Assembly (NCBI GenBank): GCA_013368315.1
Contig: JAACJM010000272.1
Location: 35,997-99,996 of the forward strand
DNA from: Tetrapyrgos nigripes
Lineage: Eukaryota; Basidiomycota; Agaricomycetes; Agaricales; Campanellaceae
DNA: 64,000 bases
Direction of reading: 5' to 3'
A program made the position numbers and the translations under genes. The notes beneath the pieces were generated by a model. The model did no database searches. It had not been told where the DNA came from and was given only the letters and a program-made list of their open reading frames with translations. Below, piece after piece: positions 23,861 through 34,730 of the stretch (its first letter is position 1; every line of letters starts with the position of its first letter).

Positions 23861-24524
23861 ATGGCCTGTCGTCAGCCAAACATTACGCTCTGGGGTTGAA
23901 AGAAGCATGTCACCTACACATATCTGGAACCAATACAGAAAGATCACCTGGACCTTGATGATAGTGATAACTTGAACGAACATGGAAGAATTGCTCAAAT
24001 TCTTACTATTCTCTCTAGTGTACTTGACCACTCCTGTACAGTGATCTAGCGCACACAGGTAACCATTTAAACCCTAAGGCCTAAGGGACCGAGACTATTA
24101 ATGACGCACTTAACCATATGAATTCCGAAAGCGTCTTTAAACTCGTGTTCTTCAACCTCAGAATTGTCAGAGACCGAGACAGAGATCAAACCGAGATCTT
24201 CACTTTCGTTACTCGCAGTCAGGCATAGTCTCGAGTATCCAGACTGACGATATATACAGTACTACACTTCGTGTGTTTCCTCCATGGCCAAAACCATTTC
24301 CATAACTACCAGGATCTTACTAGGCCAAGGTATCATTATGCAAAATTAGGTTTAGCCTGTGGTACCCTGAATGACCTTTTGCTTGCGTCACTTTTTGCCT
24401 CGTAATGGACGCTTGCTAGCTCTGACTTTACGTTCACTCCTAAGAGATAGGTATGTTTTGGGTATGTTTTTTTGTCCCTTCCAACGTTTCCCAGTAATTC
24501 AATGAATGACCAGGTCAAACCGAC

Positions 24525-24835
24525 TCCCCTTCCTAAATTTCAGCTTGCCATTGTACTGCTCATCCAAGCAAGTGCACCGATCAGTGCAACTGTGATTTAT
24601 CCCTTCATTCCGAGTGTGCTATCAAGTCAACTGGGGTTACTGGAGTAGATGAAAGGAAGACAGGGTACCATACGAAAATGATAGTGCGTGCGCCAGCTCT
24701 TTTATACGCGTTACAAAAGGAATATTGACTTTTTTTTTGTAGGCACTTCTTGTTTCTTCATCTCAGAAGCATTGGTTTGTTTCCACTGGGGGGGTCCGGC
24801 GTCTGATCATTTTGGACGATAACTAGATCGCAGAC
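24525..24835 (+). pseudogene. MFS transporter gene fragment (copy 2)
   Basis: It retains the start-proximal region (LPKFQLAIVLLIQASAPIS-like) and, after an intron, FFISEALVCFHWGG. It is then frameshifted in a G run and stops. The remainder of the transporter is missing, and the membrane-protein gene lies immediately downstream on the other strand. Confidence 0.7.
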
Positions 24836-26610
24836 CTTCGTCCGCCATCCGAGACAATCGTCGTTTCATTACCAAAAGCTTCGTACATATATACCGGCGG
24901 TGGCCCCAAATTAACATATCCACCCAACCTTTCGTTCTCCCGCGTCAGTGCTTCGATTCTCTCCTGGAGGAGCCTGATCTGATCTGTCTGTAAAGGAGGC
25001 GAAATCACATGGTCAGACGAATGAGCCGCCATTCTCTCTAGCAGCTCGGTGATTTGTCCGCTAAGGACCTTGAGCTCTGCGTTGCGCTGCTCAAGCGACA
25101 TATCCTTCGGAGTTGAGAGCTTTGAGGGGGAAGCTCCATATGGAAAGGGCGTTAATACTGTGGCTGATATATCCAGGTCAGCAAGCGCACACCCGCAACA
25201 CGAAGGATGACATACAACGACTAGGCTCTTTGCCAGTGTTGTCTCCAATCAAATCACTAGATTCCACCTGCTTTATCCGTTTGGGCGTGCTTCGTCGATA
25301 CTTCCAAAATAGAAGCGCCGCTATCAAAGCGATAGCTAAGCCACCAACTACCCCGCCTGCAATTGCCCCTACATGCGATGACTGTCCTCCTGGAGACGAG
25401 CTGACATTTCCGACGTCGGAAGGTACAGAACCAGAACCAGCTCCCACGCCCGGACTAGTACTCGACCTGAAATCAGGTTTGTGGCTCAAACTACCAAAAC
25501 TTGGTTGATAGGTCAGGTAATCAAGTATCAGGCTCTGATTGCCAGATACACCGGTGATCGTCACTGTCAGAGTATGGTTTGTTGCTGTTAAGGAGTCATG
25601 ATTGAAGAAGAGGAAATTTGTCGAATTTAGGAGATCTGGAGGATTAGAAGGGGAGAAGAAGGGTTTCTCTTCAGAGTACGAAGTGGAATTGGAAGGGAAG
25701 TCCGTAATAGTGAAGTTGGCTGTGATGAATCCACTAGCCTTCCAGGAGAATATGCCGTATAGGGCGATGCCGATGCCTGAGAGGCGTGTTGAGTGATAAA
25801 TGCTAGGAAAGTAAGTAGGTACTCACCTGCGAACGTGAACTCCATGGAGTCGCCAACGTTATTGCTTTCTTTCGTCCCATTCCCGAATGGTTTGCCAGGG
25901 ACAAGGCCAGTGACGTACGTTATACCCCTTCGCTCAGCCCATTTTCCATTCCAAGTGATCTCCTCGTTGAGATCGTCGACAATAATGGTGGATCCTTGCA
26001 AAGCTGTAGAATTCCCTACGGTAACGACAGCATAGTCGATGTCGATCTGCACCATCTCTGAAAGTTCGATGGTGTGAATGGAGTCATTTAGGGCGAAGGA
26101 GGTGTACCATTGTGAGTTGATTCGTGGTTCCGGATAATTCATTTGGTAGCTAGTCCCATCGATGCCGACGTTGAAAGTTTGAGAGTATAAAGTAGGAGGA
26201 GTGTTTCCAAAAAACGCGATGTCAGTCCCTGTTCCAGAGATGGATTAGCAACTCATGGCAGAAAGTCGTACATGGAATACACCAGCTACCTTGGAAGTCA
26301 ACTTGGAAGGATCCCGTGCTCGTTTGGTTTGTTCCGTAGGCCCAAACAGAAGAGTTTCCATACCAGAGTTTATTGGTACTATCGGATGTCCATAAGTTTG
26401 AAGGAGAAAATGCCATCACAGTCTGATCCAAAATGAGCTGGACTACGGTGCTCGAGGACGACATTAGGCCAACGAAAGGAGTGAGCAAGTGGTATGGAAG
26501 GGATTGAACACGGGCTGTAGCTGGCGTCCTGGGTTCTTAGTCCATTTTTTCCATAGTATTTGATTTTACTGATACACTCACTTAGGCTGTACTTACCATT
26601 TATTGGGCAT
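24823..26610 (-). CDS. Single-pass membrane protein (copy 2), intact five-exon model
   Basis: Exons are 26610-26597, 26528-26290, 26228-25827, 25776-25216 and 25163-24823 (518 codons plus stop, in phase). The tiny first exon starts MPNKW and ends at a GTAAGT donor. Domain order is as in copy 1: glycosylated ectodomain, Ser/Pro-rich stalk, TM helix (AGGVVGGLAIALIAALLFW) and a coiled-coil tail. Exons 3 and most of 4 appear identical in nucleotide sequence to copy 1, whereas exon 2 and the tail have diverged. It probably sits at the plasma membrane or in the secretory path; no enzymatic motif is seen. Confidence 0.75.
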
Positions 26611-27254
26611 GCGCAGAACATGCTGGGCGTAGATGTTGTACAGCACGCTACAGCATACATCTACTCCGAACCCTCAACCAGCGAAATCGAGCACCTCAGT
26701 TCCATGACGGTAGTTTACAAGTAGTTCCACGGCGGGTGATTGGATCAGGAACTTGGGGAGCCATTTCGGGCCCATCGTTGAATCTTGCTTTGTAAGATGG
26801 GACGGCACGCCGATGGAATGCATACATATGTTGTATTTGAAAGTACCCGTACTTTCTGCCTTGTTCAGTCGCTGGTGTTCACCTTTGTAGTGTTTTTACT
26901 GGGATTTGTGGGTCCGAAGGAGGTGTACCAAGCTTTCGTTCTATGTGGAATCATGTTGAGACTGTAAGGCAGACCCTACCTTCAATTGTCAACGTGAACA
27001 CCAAAAAAGACGACTATCAGAAACAGGATCACTCCTAGTCTCATCTGAAGACGGCCACTGCAGACAAGGACAAGTCAGTGATGTATCAAACCGGACTCGG
27101 CTACTCCTTTGATTCGTGCAGGATCTCAGGGTCCTAGATACGGAACTGCGACATCAGTCTCGACCTATCAAAGTCAATGCGACTCTCAGGCTGGTGAACA
27201 CTGGGAGTCCCATATATTCCGAAATCTTCACACCTCGCCTCAAAACCGTCTTCA

Positions 27255-27620
27255 TCAATCCTCCATACCCGTCGGCGGCCTCAGGTTCCCTCCAGCACAA
27301 TTCTCGTCATGAGGTTCGCTTCCCTTCTCAATTGTCTCATTCAGATATTCGTTCTGACCAGAGTTTTGAAGAAAATCGGCGCAGGGAGGATGTATCAAAT
27401 CGCTTATGGGAGCTCGTTTTTGGATTTCGCAGCGTTGTAGTTGTTGGGAGTCGTGGCTAATCATAAAGGAAAGTGTCGTTTGGGCGGTGTCAGTTGTGCA
27501 AGTGACTTGTGGGTTTTTGGTGAATACGGCGTACAGTAAGTCTTCCACTTTTTCAATGATACGTTTCTGACATCGCTTGTTGCCACCTCCTTCCTCATCA
27601 TCCGAGTCGGCAATGCTCAC
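27255..27620 (-). CDS. Hypothetical ORF of 121 codons, unrecognised
   Basis: Open minus-strand frame with an acidic start (SIADSDDEEGGGNKRCQKRI) and no hydrophobic segment. No family is recognised. The opposite strand is also partly open over the same bases, so the coding nature is uncertain. Splice-like signals upstream suggest it could be one exon of a larger gene. Confidence 0.25.
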   Translation of the reverse strand: MSIADSDDEEGGGNKRCQKRIIEKVEDLLYAVFTKNPQVTCTTDTAQTTLSFMISHDSQQLQRCEIQKRAPISDLIHPPCADFLQNSGQNEYLNETIEKGSEPHDENCAGGNLRPPTGMED

Positions 27621-30455
27621 CGTGATGCCTTGGATGTCGTGAACGGGACTTCAGATGACGAGCTGCATTTTTCGTAGGCTAGCTCCTCTCGCAGCAGTCC
27701 TCGCAATCTTCTCTATCGCCGAGTTCAGAGATTACGGGAGGCTACCTGGTGTACATCATCCTGATGGGTGGTTACGAATCCGAATGTAATGAGGTTCGTA
27801 CTCAGGCTATAGCACAGATATTTTATAAAAGTTTATGCAAAAATCGCGGTTATAACCGTGAATGCTATCTTATAAAAAACCACGGATGATCCTTGCCTAC
27901 CAGGCATTTGTAAGCGACCTGCCATTCTCAGCATGGTAGCTCATGGACCATCCACGGTCCCTGGTCTGTACTTCGGCAATTACCTTCGCTCGGCGCTCAC
28001 CTGCCGTCGGGTTTTTCGGAAAATGCTTTGGCTCGGGCTATTTAGTGTACCCGACCCCCTGGGAATCTTCCCGCCCTGCCTGCTTGGGCACCCGCCCATT
28101 GCATCGGGATATTGCGCCTACATCTATGCCAATCACACTAGTGTACACTGTAGTGTAGTGGTACGTAGATAAAAATTCAGAATGCCATCGGGTCTACCTC
28201 AAGAGCTCGCATTAGAGGCTTGGATCAGAAAACACGCAAATTAGGACCCGGGGGGAAAAGACACAGAAGAAAATAGCTGGATCTGAGCACACGAGACCTA
28301 CGTTGGTAAGTGCCGTCATAGTATAGGCTCGGATTAGAAATCTGTTAGTTCGGTAGCGTCGGTTCCCGCATCAATCGGGGTCGGGCATGGCCATTTTGGG
28401 TTTTGGTCCTTATGCGTTATTCGTTCGCATTCGTCCGATTGGGCGGATTGGGCTTCCCACGGCCCGCCGCTCTCCACTGCTTTATACAGTTTGGTGTGCA
28501 CCTATCCACGAACACAAGTGCTTGTTTCAGTCGTCAAGAACACTTGTAAGGGAAGCAAAACTTTATCTTCCCTTCTGAGGGATTTTTGGGTACCAACTGT
28601 CAATCTGCAGTGAATCAGCAGCAATTGTGGCTGAAAGAGTAACCATCGTTATAAATACTTGGGCATGTATAATCCATACTGCCTAATGGTAGGTGTATTT
28701 GGTGTACACAAAATTGCTTTCCGGTCAGAAATAAGCAGTGCCGAGTGGCTGTATACATAGTATTCGACGTTATTTCAACATCCATGCGCAGGGCAAGCCT
28801 TTTTGCCTATCCTATCTGACCTAAACTGCTAAAATCACACCCAGAGCTCAAAAACAGTAACTGGATATGCATATCAACTCATATACAAGTCTTTGTGTCA
28901 ATTGTCAATATATGCCGTAGGGTCTAGCAAGTGGGGTATATGTTTGAGCTTTTGGATGATGCACTATTCTGAAGTTTTCGCATGCCAAGTGCTTTTAAGG
29001 ATCTCCTGATTTCAGATGGCTGTAACATGGCTGGATACTTTATATTACTGATTTATATGCTACTCATGACATCTTGTTATTTTTCAACGATTTATAAAGC
29101 ACTAGATGATACCTCTAATTCAAGACGAATGTTCCAGATTGACACATTTGATCACAATGTTGTATTAACTTACAAGTATATCGTGTATCACTCAAGGGAT
29201 AACAACAAAAAATATTCAGGGAGTGCTCATACATATCTTGAGCCTACTCCGAACTTTTCCGAGGCTAAAGGAGCTCTGTCGTTGCAATACGAGTCGAAGC
29301 AAAACCGTGATGGCGCGCTAAGCACCCAGGAAAGGCGTGGGAATCAACAGTTCGACCTTAATTCGACTGTAATTCGGCATTTCTGATGACGCGTCATCAC
29401 CGTCCAACCGCTAGCGCAACCCTTGGCCATCCACTCTGCTCTTCTTCTGCTTCGATGAAGGACAACAACAGACACCCACATGTACGATGGACCTTTTTCC
29501 TTCAAAAATACCAGCTCGTATGCCTTTCAAGACAGTCATAAAGAGGTGTACTCAAGTGACAAGTCCTGTGACAAGACGCTGGCAGCCACTGCTGCTGATT
29601 GAACAACCACGGAGAGCTGACGGAGAGCTATCACAGGTTTCCATGTAGCCTGTAGACGGGGCCAGGTTACTATGTTATTATGGATGATGGTATTTCAGGA
29701 AGATGAGCGATGCCAAAGTGATGCATTAGTTTTCATTTCGGCTCCTATCACCATGTCGACAATTGGGAGGCCTCCTCTCCTTTTACTCTCGTTCTTTTCT
29801 TCCTTTTTCCATGTCATTCTTAGCTTTTCATCTCATGTCCACATTGCATAAACTGACACGCTGTCTCATTCCTTGCCCTCTTATACCTGTCACATGTCCT
29901 CTCAGTTAAACCCGCTCCCAAAGGACGTCTTCCTCACTCTGAACTAGTTAATAAACAACCTTCAATTGTCTGGGCTTGCTATGTACTCGCCGCCGCAGGA
30001 CTCCCACTCTCTCTCCAACCTACCAGCTGCTTCCCGCTCTCTTTTTCAGCTCACCCACCACTTCACTTCAATATCTAATGACTGATGTGGATCCCATTCT
30101 CTCCCTTTACAACCCACCAGCTGCTCAAGTCATGCTCAAGGGCGTAAGGGTGCTCGCTGGCAATTTCAATTGTTGGGCTTTCATTGTTGGTCTGCTATTT
30201 ATAACTTTCCTGTAGTTTTGTGCATATGTAGTTTTTGTGAGTAATTGACGAGTTCCTGCTGTCAAGCGTGCATTGTGCAATGAGTATGTACGCAGGGAGT
30301 CGCAAGTCGCGCTCGACAACGGTCGTTTTGTAAAACGTCACCAGATACTCAATTTGGAAAGTGGCCGTCCACACCACAAAAATGTACAGAAGTATGTTTA
30401 CCCTTATACGGTCCGTTTTCGCATATATTCCTCGTATAAATAATGCCAGAATATA
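27621..30455. other. Gene-poor stretch
   Basis: Short open frames on both strands show no domain. The stretch includes the palindrome module at 27825-27880 and ends in sequence resembling the CATATAT-rich minisatellite right of the Tc1 copy. Confidence 0.45.
27825..27880. repeat. Palindrome flanked by TTTATAAAA boxes, copy 3
   Basis: CGGTTATAACCG (27846-27857) lies between TTTTATAAAA (left) and TTATAAAAA (right). Spacing is similar to the other two copies but with a different palindrome. Confidence 0.55.
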
Positions 30456-32092
30456 CAGTGGCCAAAAAAATTGTCCACATGTTTGGCACTTTTGGAAAGA
30501 TTGCTGATTTAAGAGCTATTGAGCAGAAATCTCAAAACATGGCTGGTGGTAGCAAGAAAGCCTTTGATTAGAGCTACAATAATCTGTCTGTTTTGTCTTA
30601 TTTGGCCACATATCTGTGGAGTTATGATTGATTTAAAATTGTATGTCATTTGGACAATTTTTTGAGTTGCCACTTCAAAATCATTATTGCAATAACCTGA
30701 TGTGTTATACATGATGTCATGGGTGAAGCTGTACAGTAATGTGATGTATACACCACAATGATGTCATAGCTGCCAGCTGGAGCATACATAGCAACATACA
30801 GATGCTCTACAGCTTCTATGAAAATCATGGGGTCCCTCATATCAGCCCAGAAAGACAATCTCTATTCTCTCCTCCAAACTGCCCCTCCCTCTATCAAAAT
30901 TTCAGCTCAGACTGAAGTATGAAAGCAGAGTGTTGCTTTTATAGGTAGAGAGACATGTTCTGATAAAGGAAACCATTGGATATAGCACTTTAGAAAGTTA
31001 ATACCCAGCTGAAAAATGGCCACCTCTGGATCAACTCCCATATTATTAATGCTTTCCAGGATTTTGTTACTTAAGATGGTCATATAGTGTTTGCAATCTA
31101 TCTTCCCCTTCATCTGGACCATTTTTACTGCTTACTGTTGCCCCATACCCTACCCCATCATGTCATTTTCTCTCTCAAATGTCATCATTTCTGTCACATC
31201 TTGCTGTACCATGAATTTATCTCTCTTTTCTCACACATGCTGGGGCATATTTGCCCCAAAATAATTGGTTTTGGTCTTATCTGAGAAAATAACCCACTTC
31301 TAGCCTTCTACAGCCCGGTCTTTTTACATCTGTGCAAACTTCAAGTGAGCCTTGCTGCAAGTCACTGTAAGTTTGCACTTGTTCTGTGTTTTGGAGATCG
31401 CCACAAGACGTTTTCAGGAATGTTTTGGCTGTTATAGGCTGGGACAGGCTGTCCAAGAAGAGCCTTGATGTTTCAGGCCACTTGTGTAGCAATCTGGCTT
31501 TACCAGAATGGATTTTTTTCCAATCTAACCTCTTCACAAGTAGTAGAGAGCCTCCTAGGACACCCTGCTGTATTGTTCTCATTGTCTGTATTTGTCTTTT
31601 AAGCCACAAAAGCAACTGTTGGCTTCCATACTCCAGTCTGAGCTGCAATTTTTGCAGATGGAGAGGCAGTTAAGAGGAGAGAGTAGAGATTGTCTTTCTG
31701 GGCTGATATGAGGGACCCCATGATTTTCATAGAGGCTGTAGAGCATCTGTATGTTGCTATGTATGCTCCAGCTGGCATCTATGACATCATTGTAGTGTAT
31801 ACATTACATTACTGTACAGCTCCACCCATGACATCATGTATAACACATCAGGTTATTGCAATAATGATTTTGAAGTGGCAACTCAAAAAATTGTCCAAAT
31901 GACATACAGTTTTAAATCAATCATAACTCCACAGATATTTGGCCAAATAAGACAAAACAGACAGATTATTGTAGCTCTAATCAAAGGCTTTCTTGCTACC
32001 ACCAGCCATGTTTTGAGATTTCTGCTCAATAGCTCTTAAATCAGCAATCTTTCCAAAAGTGCCAAACATGTGGACAATTTTTTTGGCCACTG
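30456..32092. mobile_element. Tc1/mariner-type element, non-autonomous copy A (1637 bp)
   Basis: It starts CAGTGGCCAAAAAAATTGTC and ends in the inverted complement, flanked by the TA dinucleotide. The inverted arms extend for about 420 bp (30456-30875 against 31673-32092), much longer than in copy C. The interior retains broken minus-strand transposase sequence (MGVDPEVAIFQ) without a continuous frame. It appears identical to the copy at 46902-48538. Confidence 0.9.
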
Positions 32093-32164
32093 TATAAGTA
32101 TTTATGACTATCGCGTGGTTTATAGACGGTTTATAGACGGTATACATTCCGCCGTTTTTTAGAT

Positions 32165-32405
32165 GAGGGATATATGCGAAAATGAAGCATATATGCGAAA
32201 GTGAGGCATATATGCGAAGACGAAGAATATATGCGAAGACGACGAATATATACGAAAAGGAGGCATATATTTGCAAAGGAAGCATATATACAAAGGTGGA
32301 GCATACATCCAAAGATGAAGCATGTATTCGAAAGCGGAGCACATATTCGAAAGGGAGGAACATATCTGAAACCGAGGACTATATCTCAAAGCAAAGCAAA
32401 TTTCT
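32165..32405. repeat. Minisatellite of about 19-bp units
   Basis: About a dozen degenerate units resemble GAAGCATATATGCGAAAGN. Similar CATATAT/GCGAA sequence lies left of copy A (30420-30440) and right of copy C (42790-42960), so both Tc1 copies are in or next to such arrays. Confidence 0.8.
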
Positions 32406-32732
32406 CAATAGGGCTTGCATAGGATAGCACCAAAAGAAACCTGCCATTACAATCATCGGCACAAATACAAACTTGCAGTACACTACACTAATAGTACTAT
32501 AATATACAGTAGACAGAGGTACAATGACAACGGCATGATGAGCAACAGTGACAGCAAGAACTAAAGAGCAATGACAGAAGGAACGAGAATCTATGTGAAG
32601 GAATGATCTAAGAAAGAACAGTATGATGGTACTCGGATATGCATGGGAATGGAGGCAATAATTAGCAATAAACAGCAAAGCAGAGCAACTAACGAGAAAG
32701 AGAGAAAGAGAGTGCACAAGTCCAATACAAGT

Positions 32733-34568
32733 CTAGGCGGCAAGGGTAGCAGTAGGGGCAACAGTGTCATTGGCGGGAACAGCACCACCAGCAGCACCAG
32801 CGGCATCACTGTCAGCTTCACCAGCAGCTGAGGCGGCGTCGTCATCCATGTCTTCATCCGAGTCGTCATCCGAGTTGTCATTGGCGTCCTGGAACTCTTT
32901 CTGGAGCCTAGCCATCTCAGAGTCGGGATTGAGTGGCTGGTTTGAGCGACTGTCTCCGAAAATCTGCCTGTAGAGAATATCAGAAAGACAATCACTTCGA
33001 GATAAAGACGACGTACTTTGTCCAGAAAGAAAGCAGGGACTTGCGCCATTTTTCGGAGGAATGAACGTTGATGACATCGAGGATATGGTAGTAGAATTCT
33101 TCGAGGTTGAATGGACCGTCCTTAGCCCGCCATGACGCTTGGGAGCATAGGGCAAAGCGAGTCTGAAAGAAAAAGAAAAGAAACATTAGATACGAAATGT
33201 AAAAAGAAAAAGACATACTCCAGCTGCAAAGTAGGCAATATGTTCTGGGGTTATCGATGTGATACCATGGATCGTTGCGTTACCGCTCCTTGTTGCCATC
33301 TTCTTGCCCATGGCAGAGGTGGGGCATGTCATGATTGATTTACCGGTCTAGTAATCAGTGAGTCGGTGAGTAGAGAATGAGAGAGCGAGATGAGAGAGCG
33401 AGACGTACGCATAATAGTAGCGGTCCATGCAGGAGACCTTTTCGAAGCTTGGAGGAGTCGTAAAGGAATGCAGGAAGGCTGCAAGTCTCAAGCGGTATCT
33501 TGTGCTTCTTGACGTTGCGAAGAACACTGCAGAGAAAGAATAATGAGAAGACAGCATAAGCAAAGAAGAAGTGGGCTCACGCTGCGGCCTTGTCACACCC
33601 ATCTGTCTGTCGATACACCACATCCATGTATGCATGAGGAATGAGGCAGATCCGAGTCATCGGATGATTGACTCCACGGTCTTCCTTCTCCAGACAAGTC
33701 TGAAGGCTGGGTGCCTGGAAGTTGAAGTCGGGAAGGAGTTCGGAATTGAGTGTCATGACCCAGGGAAGCCACTTGCAGATGTTGTCCTTGAGGTTGGTGG
33801 TGTCCGCATTACGAGCGGCCTTGAAGCCTTCCTTTATCTAGGCCAAGTAATTACTGTAAGTAAATAGCATATAGTGAGGAAAAACGGAGAGCGCACCACT
33901 TTTTTAAAGTCGTCCACCGTTTCTGGGGAGCCGAACTCTATGCACTCGAGCAGCTGCTCACGGAACCAGGGGTACATCTTGACGAGTTTCTGATACGTCT
34001 CGATGTTGCAGAGACGTGCCTCGAGTAAGCTGTGATAAAGCCAACATCAGACGAGTAACAATCCAAGAATAATAAGACTCACTTTTCATCCTCCTCGTCC
34101 TCTTCAGAAGCCAGTTCTGGTTGCTCACCTGCAGCTTGAAGAAGCTGCTGCTTCTCGAAATCGAGACCATTGACAATGACGGCTTCGGTGGAGTCCCAAA
34201 GGCCAATACTGCGGGGCCAGTTGAGGCCTATCTTCTGTATCTTCCGAGCTTTATTGTAGCTTAGAAATGTTTCAGATGATGAAAAAAAACGCGTCAAACA
34301 CGTTGAAAAGAAGAAAAACATTTCAAACTCACCTTCGGCGAACGGCTGTAGCCTCCTTGTGCACTGCCCGAGAGTACTCTTCGAATTTACGCTTTTGGGT
34401 TGCCAGCGCCTCATCCTCAGCAGTGGTTTGAGCGGCAGGTTGAGCAGTGGGTTGAGCAGTGGGCTGAAGAGCGGGCGCAGCAGCTGGTGCGGGTTGCACT
34501 GGTTGTAAGACTCTGGGAGCTGCTGTTTTAGCTACCAGAGTCTTTTTCGAGGCCGGTTTGCTGGACAT
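32733..34568 (-). CDS. DUF6698-like fungal protein, eight exons
   Basis: Minus-strand exons are 34568-34333, 34259-34083, 34029-33900, 33837-33581, 33526-33409, 33347-33219, 33162-33017 and 32967-32733. All introns are GT-AG (49-73 nt) and the 475-codon frame closes. The start is Ala/Pro/Gln-rich (MSSKPASKK). The middle carries NADTTNLKDNICKWLP, KEDRGVNHPMTR, GLLHGPLLL and SFWTKQIFGDSR, in the order I recall for the DUF6698 family of Agaricomycetes. The tail is Asp/Ala-rich. The function of this family is unknown. Its start lies only about 160 bp from the divergent Plavaka transposase start. Confidence 0.75.
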
Positions 34569-34730
34569 GCAGAAAAGCGAGATGATGGTGAGAGACAAAG
34601 AGACGAGATGATGGTGAGGCCGGGTCATACGACGCGTTGTTTGTTTATGCCTTTGGCAATCAACAAACGCGATTACGCATCAGATCAGAACTTGTCCGCA
34701 CTCGTCAAGTCCAGGACACCTCCAGCTCTT

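Larger units (their letters stand above)
24271..27150. repeat. Segmental duplication, copy 2
   Basis: Counterpart of 11661-14623 in the same orientation, with the same gene order: MFS fragment, then the minus-strand membrane-protein gene, then a shared tail through GTGCAGGATCTCAGGGTCCT. Beyond about 27150 the two copies are unrelated. Confidence 0.85.

Noticed and set aside
28982..29386. 134-codon plus-strand frame
   Set aside because: No recognisable motif and no neighbouring exon signals; not supported as a gene.
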